Source: Clostridia bacterium
GTDB taxonomy: Bacteria > Bacillota > Clostridia > Christensenellales > Aristaeellaceae
Direction: 5' to 3'
Length of the DNA: 64,000 bases
Assembly (NCBI GenBank): GCA_017524725.1
Contig: JAFXUZ010000087.1
Span: 1-64,000 of the forward strand
The notes beneath the pieces were generated by a model. That model had not been told where the DNA came from. It worked only from the letters and a program-made list of their open reading frames with translations, and ran no database searches. Made by a program: the position numbers and the translations under genes. Shown one piece after another: positions 54,414 through 63,695 of this stretch; within the stretch, counting starts at the first letter, position 1, and every line of letters starts with the position of its first letter.

Positions 54414-57400
54414 TCAATTGATGAAGTTGAAGTAAAGGGTGCTGCCGTCGATCCGGTAGTCGTAGCCGCCCAGATCCCGGAAGAACTCAAAGGGGATATA
54501 GGGCTTGCCGTCGACGACGATGGGGTAAAGCGCCGGATACGTTTCGGGATCGATCCTGACGCGGTCTTTGGCGAGAACAGCGGAACCTTTGGGATTGTAA
54601 TCCAGGTCGATGGTGTGATCGTTCAGGGTGACGTGGAACGAATTCTCGAGCTGGTGGCGGGTGTTGATCTTGCCCATGGCGACCATGATATCGACGAAGT
54701 TCACCACTTCGCGTCCGTTGCCGTCGTAGTACCAGGAAATGTCCGTTATTTTACCGCTTATGGCTACCTTGCCCATTTCGGTCAGGCTGGCAGGCGCGGG
54801 GCCGGGCGGGAGGGTGGGCTGGTCGGTGACCGGGGCCGGCGGGACGTCGGTGGGGGTCGGGGTGGAGGCGTTCACATAGGTGAATACCACCTCGGAAGGA
54901 TTGGGCATGTGGTTCTCGATGCTGACATAGAAGCTGTTGGGGCCGGTCAGCACGTAGCCCGCGGGGACCACGCTGTCGTCGGCGTACACATAGCCGCCGC
55001 CGGTGACGGGCACCTGGGTGCTGTAGAGGACGCTGCCGCCCTGCTCGCGATATACCACGCTGACGTATACGGTCTCGGGGGGCTGGGGAGTGGGTGTGAC
55101 GGTGTTCCTGTAGGTAAAGGTGACGCTGGAGGGCGATGCCTTGCCGTTAGCCACATCCACGTATACCTGCGCATCGGACACCAGCTCATAGGCGTAAGGC
55201 ACCATGGAGTTGTCGGCGTAGACATAGCCGGAGGCGGACATGGTCACCTGGGTGGAGTTGAGGAGGGTGCCGCCTGCATCCTGGTAGTAGACCGGCACGT
55301 TCACCTGGGGCACCGGGGTGGGAGTGGCGGGCTTGCGGTAGGTAAAGGTGACGCTGGAGGGCGACGCCTTGCCGTTGGTGACCGTAACGCGGGCGGACGC
55401 GGCACTGGTGCGGGTATAGCCTGCAGGCACCAGGGAGTCGTTGGCGTAGATATCGCCCGTAACGATCAGCACAGCCTGGTCAGAGGCCAGGATACTGCCG
55501 CTTTCGTCCACGTAGTACACCGGCACGTTCACCTGGGGCACCGGGGTGGGTGTGGCGGGCTTGCGGTAGATAAAGGTGACGCTGGCGGGAGAGGCATGGC
55601 CGTTCTGGATGGTCACGTAGGAAGACGCGGCGGAGGTGCGCATGTAGCCCGCGGGGACCAGGGCGTCGTTGGCATAGATGCTGCCGGACGAAGTCATGAC
55701 CACAAGGTCAGAGGCCAGGATATTGCCGGCTTCGTCCGCGTAATACACGGAAACGTTCACCTGGGGCACGGGCGTCGCCGTGGCGGGCCTGTGGTAGGTA
55801 AAGGTGACGCTGGAGGGTGAGGCCTTGCCGTTTGCGACGGTCACGTACGAGGACGCGGCGGAGGTGCGGGTGTAACCGGCGGGCACCCGGGCGTCGTTGG
55901 CGTTGATATAGCCCGACGAGGTCATCACTTTCTGATCGGTGGCCAGGATGCTGCCGCCCTCGTCCGCGTAGTACACAGGTACGTTCACCTGGGGTACCGG
56001 GGTGGGGGTGATGTTGTTCTTATAGATGAAGCTGACAGTGGCGGGCGACGCGGCGCCGTTCTGCACGGTGACGTAAACACGGTTGGCGGAGGTGCGGCTG
56101 TACCCGGCGGGGACCATGGAATCCTTCGGGTAGATATAGCCCGACGACAGCAGGGTCTGGATCTCGGTGGCGAGGATATTGCCGTCCTGGTCCTGGTAAT
56201 AGACCGGCACGTTCACCTGGGGCACCGGGGTCGCCGTGGCGTTGAGCCGGTAGGTGAAGATGACGCTGGAGGGGGAGGCCGCGCCGTTTGAGACGGTCAC
56301 GTACCTGTAGGAGGAAGAGGTGCGGGTGTAGCCCGCGGGGACCAGGGCGTCGTTGGCATTGACGTAGCGGGACGCCGTCAGGGTCTGTACCTCAGTGGCG
56401 AGGGTGCGGCCGTTCTGGTCCTGGTAATAGACCGGCACGTTCACCTGGGGCACCGGGGTCGCGGTGGGCGCCGCGGTGACGCTGTAGCGGTAAGAGAAGG
56501 TGACGCTGTCGGGGGAGGCCGCGCCGTTGAGGATCATCACGTAGTTGTAGGCGGAGGAGGTGCGGGTATAGCCCGCGGGCACCAGGGCGTCGTTGGCGTT
56601 GATATAGCGGGAAGAGGTCAGGACCTGGATCTCGGTGGCAAGGATATTGCCGTTCTGGTCCCTGTAGTAGACCGGCACGTTCACCTGGGTCGGCACGGCT
56701 GTCGGGGCCGCGGTGACGCTGTAGCGGTAGGTGAAGGTGACGGCAGAAGGCGACGCGATGCCGTTTGTGACCGTCACGTACCTGCTGGCGGCGGAAGTCC
56801 TGGCATAGCCCGCGGGCACCAGGGCGTCGTTGGCGTATACGTAGGCGGAGGCGGTCAGCATCTGGTTTGCCGTGGCGAGGATGGTGCCGTTCTGGTCCTG
56901 GTAATAGACCGGCACGTTCACCTGGGGCACCGGGGTGGAGCCGTTTTTATGGCAGGTGAAGGTGACAGTGGAGGGATTGGGATTGCCGCTGTTATACCTG
57001 ACCCACTGCTTGTCGGTGGAGGAGAGGGTATAACCGGCGGGGATCATGGAGCTGTTGGCGTACACATACACGGACTTGGTCACGGCGACCACTTCGGTAT
57101 TGAGGTTATTGCCGTACTGGTCGTTGTAGTAAACGGTGACGTAACCTTCGGGGGCCGCCGTTACGCTCTTTTTGTAGTAGAAGGTGACTGTGGAAGGAGT
57201 GGCGACGCCGCCGGACACGATGACGTAGGCGCTGCCGGTCCCGTTCAGGATATAGCCGGGCACCAGGCCGGAACGGGGATAGATGGTGCTGTTGGCAATA
57301 AGGGAAACGGTGTCGGTGGCGAGGATGGCGCCGTTTTCATCGCAGTACCTTACCGTCACATAGGCCATGGATACCGGCGTCGCGGTGGGGGCCGCCGTTA

Positions 57401-58244
57401 CGGGGGCTGAATAGGTGAAGGTGACATAGGCGGGCGAAGCGACGCCGTTTGTGACGGTGACGTACTGGGAAGCGCCCGATACCAGGGAATAGCCCGCGGG
57501 GACCCTGGAGGGATTGGCGTAAATGGTGCCGCTTCTGAAGAGCTGGACGGAATAGTCGGTGTAAAGGACGGTCCCGTTCCGGTCCACATAGCGCACGGGA
57601 ACGGTCACGGCGGAGGATACGGCGGTGGGCGCCGCGGTGGGCGCGGCCGTCATGGTGGGGGAGCAGTTGAACACCACCGAGGAGGGAACTGCCACACCGT
57701 TGGTCACGGTGATCTGGTAGCTGGTGCTTCCGTTGATCCGGTAGCTGCCGCCGAGCAGGCCTGTGTCGGCGTAAATAACGCCGGAAACGGGCATGTCACG
57801 GGTGACCTGGCGCAAAATGGCGCCGTTTTGGTCCACATAGCTGACCGTAACCACGGCGGAGGCCGGCGTGCCGAAGAGCAGCTGCTGTGTCCTGGGGCCG
57901 GCCACGCCGTCCACGGAGAGGCCCATGGCCCGCTGGAATTCGCGCACGGCTGTCCGGGTCTGGTTTCCGTAGATCCCGTCGATAGCGGCGCTTGCGCTGA
58001 GGTAACCAAGCTCCCTCAGGCGCAGCTGCAGCCGGGTGACGGCGTCGCCCCTGTCGCCCATGGTCAGGGTGGTGTAGGCCTCCTGGGTGGGCTCCGCCGT
58101 GGGGACGGCGGTGGGCGCCATCGTCACATAGGGCGTAGGCGTCGGGAGCGTGTCGGGGGTCAGGGGTGTCACGGCCGGATCGACTCCGGTGCCGGAGGAC
58201 AGGACGAGGGTCATATAGATGAGCAGCGTTTTCAGAAGGTCCAT
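54414..58244 (-). CDS. Large envelope repeat protein with peptidoglycan-binding domain
   Basis: 1,276 residues. A signal peptide-like start is followed by a Pro/Thr linker and a PG_binding_1 domain (DAVTRLQLRLRELGYLSASA to about residue 125). Thirteen tandem MucBP-like repeats of ~75 residues follow, e.g. VNVPVYYQDQNGTILAT, ANDALVPAGYTRTSAASRYV, ASPSSVTFTYR, joined by TPVPQ linkers. The C-terminal ~100 residues (KVAISGKITDISWYYDG, KPYIPFEFFRDLGGYDYRIDG) resemble a copper-amine-oxidase-N/stalk domain. The binding domain would fix it to the wall and the repeats extend outward. Ribosome site GAGGAGATGAAG. It is first gene of the cluster. Confidence 0.85.
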   Translation of the reverse strand: MDLLKTLLIYMTLVLSSGTGVDPAVTPLTPDTLPTPTPYVTMAPTAVPTAEPTQEAYTTLTMGDRGDAVTRLQLRLRELGYLSASAAIDGIYGNQTRTAVREFQRAMGLSVDGVAGPRTQQLLFGTPASAVVTVSYVDQNGAILRQVTRDMPVSGVIYADTGLLGGSYRINGSTSYQITVTNGVAVPSSVVFNCSPTMTAAPTAAPTAVSSAVTVPVRYVDRNGTVLYTDYSVQLFRSGTIYANPSRVPAGYSLVSGASQYVTVTNGVASPAYVTFTYSAPVTAAPTATPVSMAYVTVRYCDENGAILATDTVSLIANSTIYPRSGLVPGYILNGTGSAYVIVSGGVATPSTVTFYYKKSVTAAPEGYVTVYYNDQYGNNLNTEVVAVTKSVYVYANSSMIPAGYTLSSTDKQWVRYNSGNPNPSTVTFTCHKNGSTPVPQVNVPVYYQDQNGTILATANQMLTASAYVYANDALVPAGYARTSAASRYVTVTNGIASPSAVTFTYRYSVTAAPTAVPTQVNVPVYYRDQNGNILATEIQVLTSSRYINANDALVPAGYTRTSSAYNYVMILNGAASPDSVTFSYRYSVTAAPTATPVPQVNVPVYYQDQNGRTLATEVQTLTASRYVNANDALVPAGYTRTSSSYRYVTVSNGAASPSSVIFTYRLNATATPVPQVNVPVYYQDQDGNILATEIQTLLSSGYIYPKDSMVPAGYSRTSANRVYVTVQNGAASPATVSFIYKNNITPTPVPQVNVPVYYADEGGSILATDQKVMTSSGYINANDARVPAGYTRTSAASSYVTVANGKASPSSVTFTYHRPATATPVPQVNVSVYYADEAGNILASDLVVMTSSGSIYANDALVPAGYMRTSAASSYVTIQNGHASPASVTFIYRKPATPTPVPQVNVPVYYVDESGSILASDQAVLIVTGDIYANDSLVPAGYTRTSAASARVTVTNGKASPSSVTFTYRKPATPTPVPQVNVPVYYQDAGGTLLNSTQVTMSASGYVYADNSMVPYAYELVSDAQVYVDVANGKASPSSVTFTYRNTVTPTPQPPETVYVSVVYREQGGSVLYSTQVPVTGGGYVYADDSVVPAGYVLTGPNSFYVSIENHMPNPSEVVFTYVNASTPTPTDVPPAPVTDQPTLPPGPAPASLTEMGKVAISGKITDISWYYDGNGREVVNFVDIMVAMGKINTRHQLENSFHVTLNDHTIDLDYNPKGSAVLAKDRVRIDPETYPALYPIVVDGKPYIPFEFFRDLGGYDYRIDGSTLYFNFIN

Positions 58245-58371
58245 GACTTCATCTCCTCACAGTCGTTTGGTGCCAAAGAATCCTTTCAGCCGGTCCGGCT
58301 GTCTGTATCAAACTATTTAACGCGCGGGCAGGGGATCCCGTTCCCGAAAAAACCGTCTGCCGCGGGATAAA

Positions 58372-59394
58372 TTATCTAAGCGCGTCCACGTCGATGAATT
58401 TGTCGAACTCGGGCAGGATGCCGATCCCGTCCGGGTAATGGGCGGCAAACTGCGGGACGGCGTGGGACGGGAAGGAATTCCCTTCGATAAACAGGGGCCC
58501 CTTTTCGGTGATGGCCACGTCCCATGCCACGAACCGCATCTGGGGCACGACGCGCATGGCCTCAAGGCACATGGCCCTGGCCTCCTCCCAGAAGGGGATG
58601 CGGAACCCGACAATGGGGGTAGAGGTCATCGGGTGTTTTTCAAACACGTTGCCGGCCTTGTCGGCGGCCACGGTTTTCAGCACCCCGCTGTCCAGGTCCA
58701 CCCGGGCGGCCATGCCGCCGCAGTCCACATTGTCCATCACCTTGCCGTTGCCGATGCGGACGAAAGCGTAGACGATGCCGTCCTGCTTGTCCCCCAGCAT
58801 GGTGGCGATGCGCACGGTGTTCACCGACGTGGGGCACATACCGGACATCACGGGGTGCTGGACCACCAGTTCCTCCACGATGGCGTTCCCCATGGCGGTG
58901 AGCCGCTGCCTGAAGGCCTCGGTGTCCCCTTCCCAGTCCTGTCTCCGGAACTTGACGATCCCCTGGCCGGAGGAACCCTCCAGGGGCTTGTACAGGCAGG
59001 TATCCAGGCCGGACAGGAAATCCCGGAACTTTTCCGGGTCGGTGTTTTCGTCAAGCCTGATCCACCGGCGGCCGATGTGGGCGGCGAATGTGGTGTTGAA
59101 TTCGGTCTTGTCGTCAAAAAAGTGCCAGTACGCCTTGTCGTTCATTTTCCTGACGATGGCGTTGGATATGCCCCGGGTAATGACGGTGCGCTTCTGGGCG
59201 TCGTTCAGGCGGTACATTTCGGCGATCTTGTAATCCATGTAGCCGGCGTTGAAGCGGACGGCGCAGCGCAGCATGTCCCGGAGCAGCCAGGCTTTGCTAA
59301 GGCCGGTCTTCCCGGAAAGCATGTCGGCGGTCTCGTACATCCGCTTCCAGTCCATCCTGGCGGCTCGTTTTACAAGAAAGGCGATATCCGGCAT
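58372..59394 (-). CDS. Sugar-transfer-associated ATP-grasp protein
   Basis: 340 residues. It resembles the sugar-transfer-associated ATP-grasp family (PF14397): CLYKPLEGSSGQGIVKFR (ATP-binding loop), GNAIVEELVVQHPVMSGMCPTSVNTVRIATML and the metal-binding WDVAITEKGPLFIEGNSFP. ATP-grasp enzymes ligate a carboxylate to a nucleophile; this branch occurs in capsule and teichoic-acid-like pathways. It lies 15 bases downstream of ychF, start after GGAGGGGAA. Its envelope-biosynthesis role is inferred from family only. Confidence 0.82.
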   Translation of the reverse strand: MPDIAFLVKRAARMDWKRMYETADMLSGKTGLSKAWLLRDMLRCAVRFNAGYMDYKIAEMYRLNDAQKRTVITRGISNAIVRKMNDKAYWHFFDDKTEFNTTFAAHIGRRWIRLDENTDPEKFRDFLSGLDTCLYKPLEGSSGQGIVKFRRQDWEGDTEAFRQRLTAMGNAIVEELVVQHPVMSGMCPTSVNTVRIATMLGDKQDGIVYAFVRIGNGKVMDNVDCGGMAARVDLDSGVLKTVAADKAGNVFEKHPMTSTPIVGFRIPFWEEARAMCLEAMRVVPQMRFVAWDVAITEKGPLFIEGNSFPSHAVPQFAAHYPDGIGILPEFDKFIDVDALR

Positions 59395-59409
59395 TTCATT
59401 CCCCTCCGG

Positions 59410-60507
59410 TCACACATTGAAGCGGAACAGCGTCACGTCGCCGTCCTGCATCACATAATCCTTGCCCTCTGAGCGGATCAGGCCCTTTTCCCTGCAGGCG
59501 GCCATGCTGCCCAGCTCCCTGAGGGTGTCAAAGGGAACGATCTCGGCGCGGATGAAGCCGCGCTCGAAGTCGGTATGGATCTTGCCGGCGGCCTGGGGGG
59601 CTTTGGTGCCCTTTTTGATGGTCCAGGCCCTGCATTCGTCCTCGCCGGCGGTCAGGAAGGAGATCAGTCCCAGCAGGCGGTAGCAGGCCTTGATCAGCCG
59701 GTCCAGGCCGCTTTCCCCGATGCCCAGGTCCTCAAGAAATTCCTGTTTTTCCTCCGGATCCATCACGGCGATCTCTTCCTCGATGCGGGCGGAGATGACC
59801 AGCATCTCGGCGCCTTCGGCCGCGGCTTTTTCCCGGACGCTTTTAAGGAAGGGGATGCTGTCCTCGTCCGCCCCGAGGGCGTCCTCGGCGATGTTGGCGG
59901 CGTAGATCACGGGCTTGACGGTCAAAAGGAACCAGTCCCGGATCACCGCGGCCTCGTCGTCCGTGGCCGGGAAGGTGCGCGCGGGCGCGCCGCCCTCCAG
60001 GTGACGGAGCATCCGGGCGGCCAGGTCGGCCTCGAAAGCGTATTTCTTGTCCCCGGTCTTGATCATCTTGGCTGCCTTGTCCCCGCGCTTCTGCACGGTC
60101 TCCATATCTGCGAAGATCAGTTCCAGGCTGATGGTCTCCATGTCCCGGGCCGGGTCGACGCTGCCGTCCACATGGATGATGTTTTCGTCCTCAAAGCAGC
60201 GGACCACGTGCACGATGGCGTCGCATTCCCGGATATGGGACAGGAACTTGTTCCCAAGGCCTTCGCCCTTGCTGGCGCCTTTGACCAGGCCCGCGATATC
60301 CACGAATTCCACCGAGGCGGGAGTCACTTTTTTGGGGTGGTACATTTCGTCCAGCACCGAAAGCCTTTCGTCCGGGACGGCGACCACGCCGGTGTTGGGC
60401 TCAATGGTGCAGAAGGGATAATTGGCTGCCTGGGCGCCAGCGCCCGTGATCGCGTTGAACAGCGTGCTCTTGCCCACGTTGGGCAGGCCTACGACGCCTA
60501 ATTTCAT
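59410..60507 (-). CDS. ychF: Redox-regulated ATPase YchF
   Basis: 365 residues. The Obg-like N-domain carries the P-loop GLPNVGKST at residues 6-14, NYPFCTIEPN, VDIAGLVKGASKGEGLGN and, in place of NKxD, an ATP-preferring motif; the C-terminal TGS-like domain ends HTDFERGFIRAEIVPFDTL. YchF hydrolyses ATP and associates with ribosomes. The ATG at 60507 gives the canonical N-terminus MKLGVVGLPNVG. Promoter at 60597-60625 lies inside the 3' end of the hydrogenase gene. Confidence 0.96.
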   Translation of the reverse strand: MKLGVVGLPNVGKSTLFNAITGAGAQAANYPFCTIEPNTGVVAVPDERLSVLDEMYHPKKVTPASVEFVDIAGLVKGASKGEGLGNKFLSHIRECDAIVHVVRCFEDENIIHVDGSVDPARDMETISLELIFADMETVQKRGDKAAKMIKTGDKKYAFEADLAARMLRHLEGGAPARTFPATDDEAAVIRDWFLLTVKPVIYAANIAEDALGADEDSIPFLKSVREKAAAEGAEMLVISARIEEEIAVMDPEEKQEFLEDLGIGESGLDRLIKACYRLLGLISFLTAGEDECRAWTIKKGTKAPQAAGKIHTDFERGFIRAEIVPFDTLRELGSMAACREKGLIRSEGKDYVMQDGDVTLFRFNV

Positions 60508-60596
60508 GGCTTTGCTTTCTCTCCTTAAAAAGTGGATTTCAGTTTTTTCCCGGCGCATTATGGCGCTGTGCGCCGCATGAGCGGCGGCAAATAATC

Positions 60597-60625
60597 ATTA
60601 TATCATAATCAGCCGTTTTACTCAA
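60597..60625 (-). promoter_or_regulatory. ychF promoter, overlapping the hydrogenase stop
   Basis: On the minus strand: TTGAGT (60625-60620), 17-base spacer, TATAAT (60602-60597). The -35 box overlaps the hydrogenase stop codon. Confidence 0.8.
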
Positions 60626-62114
60626 CGGATTCATTCTTCGCTTCCATATGGCCGTCCCGGTACATGCTGAAGGAGTCCATGGGGTAATTCTTCAGGTTGT
60701 CCAGGATGTTCCTTCCGTCGGCCTTGCTGAGGAGGCCGGTACGGGAACGGGTCAGTTCCACCTCGGCCATCTGCCGGGAAGGTCCGCCCACGCAGCCGCC
60801 GGGGCACATCATGCCCTCGATGAAGTCCTCATCCAGCCGGCCGGACTTGAGCAGCATCAGCGCTTTGCGGCATTCCTCGCCGCCGGCGCAGGTCAGGAGC
60901 CTGACTCCGGAGGTGTCCTCGCCCATCTCCTTCATTGCCTCGATCACCGCCGCGGCCACGCCGCCGGAGGAAGCGAATTTCTTGCCGTAGAGCGAAGATT
61001 CCTGGTAGGGTTCGGCCACGGGCTCCAGGGCCACGTTCCGGCTTTCCAGCAGGCTGACCATCTCGCCGAAGGTGATGGCGTAATTGGCGTTGTCGGCGAT
61101 GAAGCTGTTCAGCGTTTCGCCCTTCTTGGCGATGCAGGGGCCGATGAACACGGTAACGCAGCCGGGGTGGATCGCCTTCAGGTAGCGGTTGACGGCCACC
61201 ATGGGGCTGACGGTGGAGGACTTGTTTTCTTCGTACTGCTTGGGGAACTGGTGGCGCAGAAGGCTGATAAAGGCGGGGCAGCAGGAGGTGGTCATTTTTT
61301 TGCCCTCGTGCATGGCCTCGATCCATTCCTTTGCTTCATAGGCGGCGGTCATGTCCCCGCCCAGGCCGACCTCCACCATATCGGCGAAACCGACTTCCTT
61401 CAGGGCCTTGCGCAGGGACGCCATGCCGATGTCCTTGCCGAACTGGCCTTCCGAGGCCGGGGCGCACATGGCGTAGACCGATTTGCCGGCCTTGATGGCC
61501 TCGATGATCTGCACCAGGTAGATACGGCTCCCGATGGCCCCGAAGGGGCAGGCGTGGATGCAGTGGCCGCAGTGCACGCACTTGCTTTCGTCGATGTTGC
61601 AGAAGCCGTACTCGTCCCAGCTGATGGCCCCAACCGGGCACACCTTCTTGCAGGGGCGTTCCAGGTGGATGATGGCGCCGTAGGGACAGGCCTTGGCGCA
61701 CATGCCGCATTCCTTGCATTTTTCGGGATCGATATGCATCCGCCTTTCACCCTTGGAGATGGCGCCGAAGCGGCAGGAATTCATGCAGGCCCGGCCCAGG
61801 CAGAAACGGCAGTTGTCGGTCACGGAATAGGTGGAGGTGGGGCAGTCGTCGCAGGCGGGACGGATCACCTGCACCACGTTCCTGGTGTCGTTGGTGACGT
61901 CGGCGTTCAGTCCGCAGGCCAGGCGGATGCGCTCCCGGACGATGGCGCGCTCCTTATATACGCAGCAGCGGTAATCCGGCTTGGGGCCGGGGGAGATCGT
62001 CATGACGATCTTTTCTTTTTCTTCTTCGTTGAGCCTATCTTCCCAGGCGAGACGGCATACTTCGGTGGCGATATCGTGCTTCAGGTCCCGGATGCCCTTG
62101 TCGTTGGTGATCAT
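60618..62114 (-). CDS. Monomeric [FeFe] hydrogenase
   Basis: 498 residues. H-cluster motifs: TSCCPAF (Cys278/279), IGPCIAKKGE (Cys327) and MMCPGGCVGGP (Cys437, Cys441). Two ferredoxin-like clusters occur at CKECGMCAKAC (133-143) and CVHCGHCIHAC (179-189), and an extra Cys group, CRFCLGRACMNSC (102-114), lies upstream. It catalyses H+/H2 interconversion with ferredoxin, disposing of fermentation electrons. The ATG at 62114 after CGGAGGG gives the start; residues upstream in the longer frame are not conserved-looking. Maturases HydEFG are not in view. Confidence 0.94.
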   Translation of the reverse strand: MITNDKGIRDLKHDIATEVCRLAWEDRLNEEEKEKIVMTISPGPKPDYRCCVYKERAIVRERIRLACGLNADVTNDTRNVVQVIRPACDDCPTSTYSVTDNCRFCLGRACMNSCRFGAISKGERRMHIDPEKCKECGMCAKACPYGAIIHLERPCKKVCPVGAISWDEYGFCNIDESKCVHCGHCIHACPFGAIGSRIYLVQIIEAIKAGKSVYAMCAPASEGQFGKDIGMASLRKALKEVGFADMVEVGLGGDMTAAYEAKEWIEAMHEGKKMTTSCCPAFISLLRHQFPKQYEENKSSTVSPMVAVNRYLKAIHPGCVTVFIGPCIAKKGETLNSFIADNANYAITFGEMVSLLESRNVALEPVAEPYQESSLYGKKFASSGGVAAAVIEAMKEMGEDTSGVRLLTCAGGEECRKALMLLKSGRLDEDFIEGMMCPGGCVGGPSRQMAEVELTRSRTGLLSKADGRNILDNLKNYPMDSFSMYRDGHMEAKNESVE

Positions 62115-62193
62115 GGTACCCTCCGTTTTTCCGTTCCCACGTTCCGATCGATGCGGAGCAGGGGTGTTTTTCGGGCGCGGGCCCGTCCATCCG

Positions 62194-62222
62194 ATTATAC
62201 CATACCCGGACACGGCTGAAAA
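62194..62222 (-). promoter_or_regulatory. Hydrogenase promoter
   Basis: On the minus strand: TTTTCA (62222-62217), 17-base spacer, TATAAT (62199-62194), with extended -10 TATGGTATAAT. Confidence 0.75.
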
Positions 62223-62357
62223 GTTCTTTCGCCCGGAAAAACGGCCGCGCAGGCGCATTTGCGGCTGTTCCGGGGCGCTTTCTTCTGATATAATGGCATG
62301 GATCGGACAAAAAACCGCGGCCTGTCTTTGGGGCTGCGGCGAAGGGGGACGGAAAAC

Positions 62358-63665
62358 ATGATCCGGATGGAGTGTCCCGCGGGAAGCGTCTGCGGGGGAT
62401 GCCGCGGCCGGGGCGAATACGGCGGGCTTCTCAGGAAAAAGCAGGACCGGGTGGCGGGGCTTTTAAAAAACCTGTGCCCGGTGGAGGATATCGTGGGCAT
62501 GGACGATCCCTTCCATTACCGCAACAAGGTCCACGCCGCCTTCTTCAGGGATGAAAGGGGCAGGATCCTCGCCGGTCCCTACGCCGGGGGGACCCACAGG
62601 ATCGTCCCGATGGACGCGTGCCTCATCGAAGACGAGGGGGCCTCCCGGACCGTCCGGGCCGTCCGGGACCTGATGGCGGACTTCGGCATCGAGCCCTACG
62701 ATGAGGACAGCGGACGGGGCCTGATGCGGCACGTGCTGATCCGTACCGCCCGCCGGACCGGGGAGATGCTGGTGACCCTGGTCATCGGCCGCACCCCCTT
62801 TTCCGCCCAGAAGGCGTTTGTCGCAAAGCTCATAAAAAAATGCCCCTGGATCACCACGGTGTGCGTCAGCCTTAACACAAGGCACACCTCCATGATCCTG
62901 GGGCCCTCCACCCGCACGGTGTACGGCCGGGGCTTCATCGAGGACCGCCTGGCGGGAAAGGTGTTCGCCCTGGGGCCGAATTCCTTCTACCAGGTCAACC
63001 CGGTCCAGACCGAAAAGCTCTACGCCAAAGCCTATGAATTCGCCGCCCTCACCGGCAGGGAAACGGTGCTGGATGCTTACTGCGGCGTGGGGACCATCGG
63101 CCTCGGATGCGCGGAAAAGGCGGGGAAGGTCATCGGCGTGGAGGTGAACCGGGACGCGGTCCGGGACGCCGTGGGCAACATGAAGCGCAACGGCATCACG
63201 AACGCCTCCTTCGTCTGCGCCGACGCAGGACAGTATATGCGCCGCCTGGCCGCCGAAAAGGCGAAGATCGATGTAGTGTTTATGGACCCGCCCCGTGCCG
63301 GCAGCGACAGACGCTTCCTTTCATCCCTCTCATTCCTTGCGCCGGACAGGGTGGTCTATATCTCCTGCATGCCCGAGACCCTGGCCAGGGATGTGCGTAT
63401 CCTCTGCCAGGCGGGCTGGCGGGCGGAAAGGGCCGTGCCCTTTGACATGTTCCCGTGGACGGAGCATGTCGAAACTGTGGTGCAACTTTCCAAGGGAGAT
63501 ATCAACAAAGACAGTTCGGAGAGAAATAGTGCTGCAAAGAACAGTCATACTGGGACGATCAGCGGTTACAGTAAAGGAAACAAGGCGCTTGAGACAACAA
63601 ATGTAAAAATAGATTTCTCCTTGGAGAACCTTGATCTGTCGGAACTGAGAGGCAAAGCAACATAG
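62358..63665 (+). CDS. RlmD/RumA-type 23S rRNA (uracil-C5) methyltransferase
   Basis: 435 residues. N-terminal Cys motif CPAGSVCGGC (4Fe-4S ligand set), SAM-binding DAYCGVGTIGL, FMDPPRAGSD and the nucleophile motif SCMPETLARD are all visible; TRAM is absent. It methylates a uracil of 23S rRNA (or, in TrmA relatives, tRNA). The ATG at 62358 after AAGGGGG is preferred to the longer frame. A -10 TATAAT lies at 62289-62294. The family normally ends near VETVVQLS; here ~50 extra residues (from ~63496) are AT-rich and end NVKIDFSLENLDLSELRGKAT, a cut-off tail domain. Confidence 0.9.
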   Translation: MIRMECPAGSVCGGCRGRGEYGGLLRKKQDRVAGLLKNLCPVEDIVGMDDPFHYRNKVHAAFFRDERGRILAGPYAGGTHRIVPMDACLIEDEGASRTVRAVRDLMADFGIEPYDEDSGRGLMRHVLIRTARRTGEMLVTLVIGRTPFSAQKAFVAKLIKKCPWITTVCVSLNTRHTSMILGPSTRTVYGRGFIEDRLAGKVFALGPNSFYQVNPVQTEKLYAKAYEFAALTGRETVLDAYCGVGTIGLGCAEKAGKVIGVEVNRDAVRDAVGNMKRNGITNASFVCADAGQYMRRLAAEKAKIDVVFMDPPRAGSDRRFLSSLSFLAPDRVVYISCMPETLARDVRILCQAGWRAERAVPFDMFPWTEHVETVVQLSKGDINKDSSERNSAAKNSHTGTISGYSKGNKALETTNVKIDFSLENLDLSELRGKAT

Positions 63666-63695
63666 AATACAATGAAATGATATGATGGAGGAACC

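Noticed and set aside
54381..55820. 479-codon plus-strand frame rich in GVHIAR/GHGHLGG repeats
   Set aside because: It is the complement of the repeat stretch in the 1,276-residue protein; the repeats create the apparent regularity.
60648..62219. 523-codon plus-strand frame opposite the hydrogenase
   Set aside because: Shadow of the cysteine-rich hydrogenase frame; composition is Ala/Gly/His/Val-rich with no domain.
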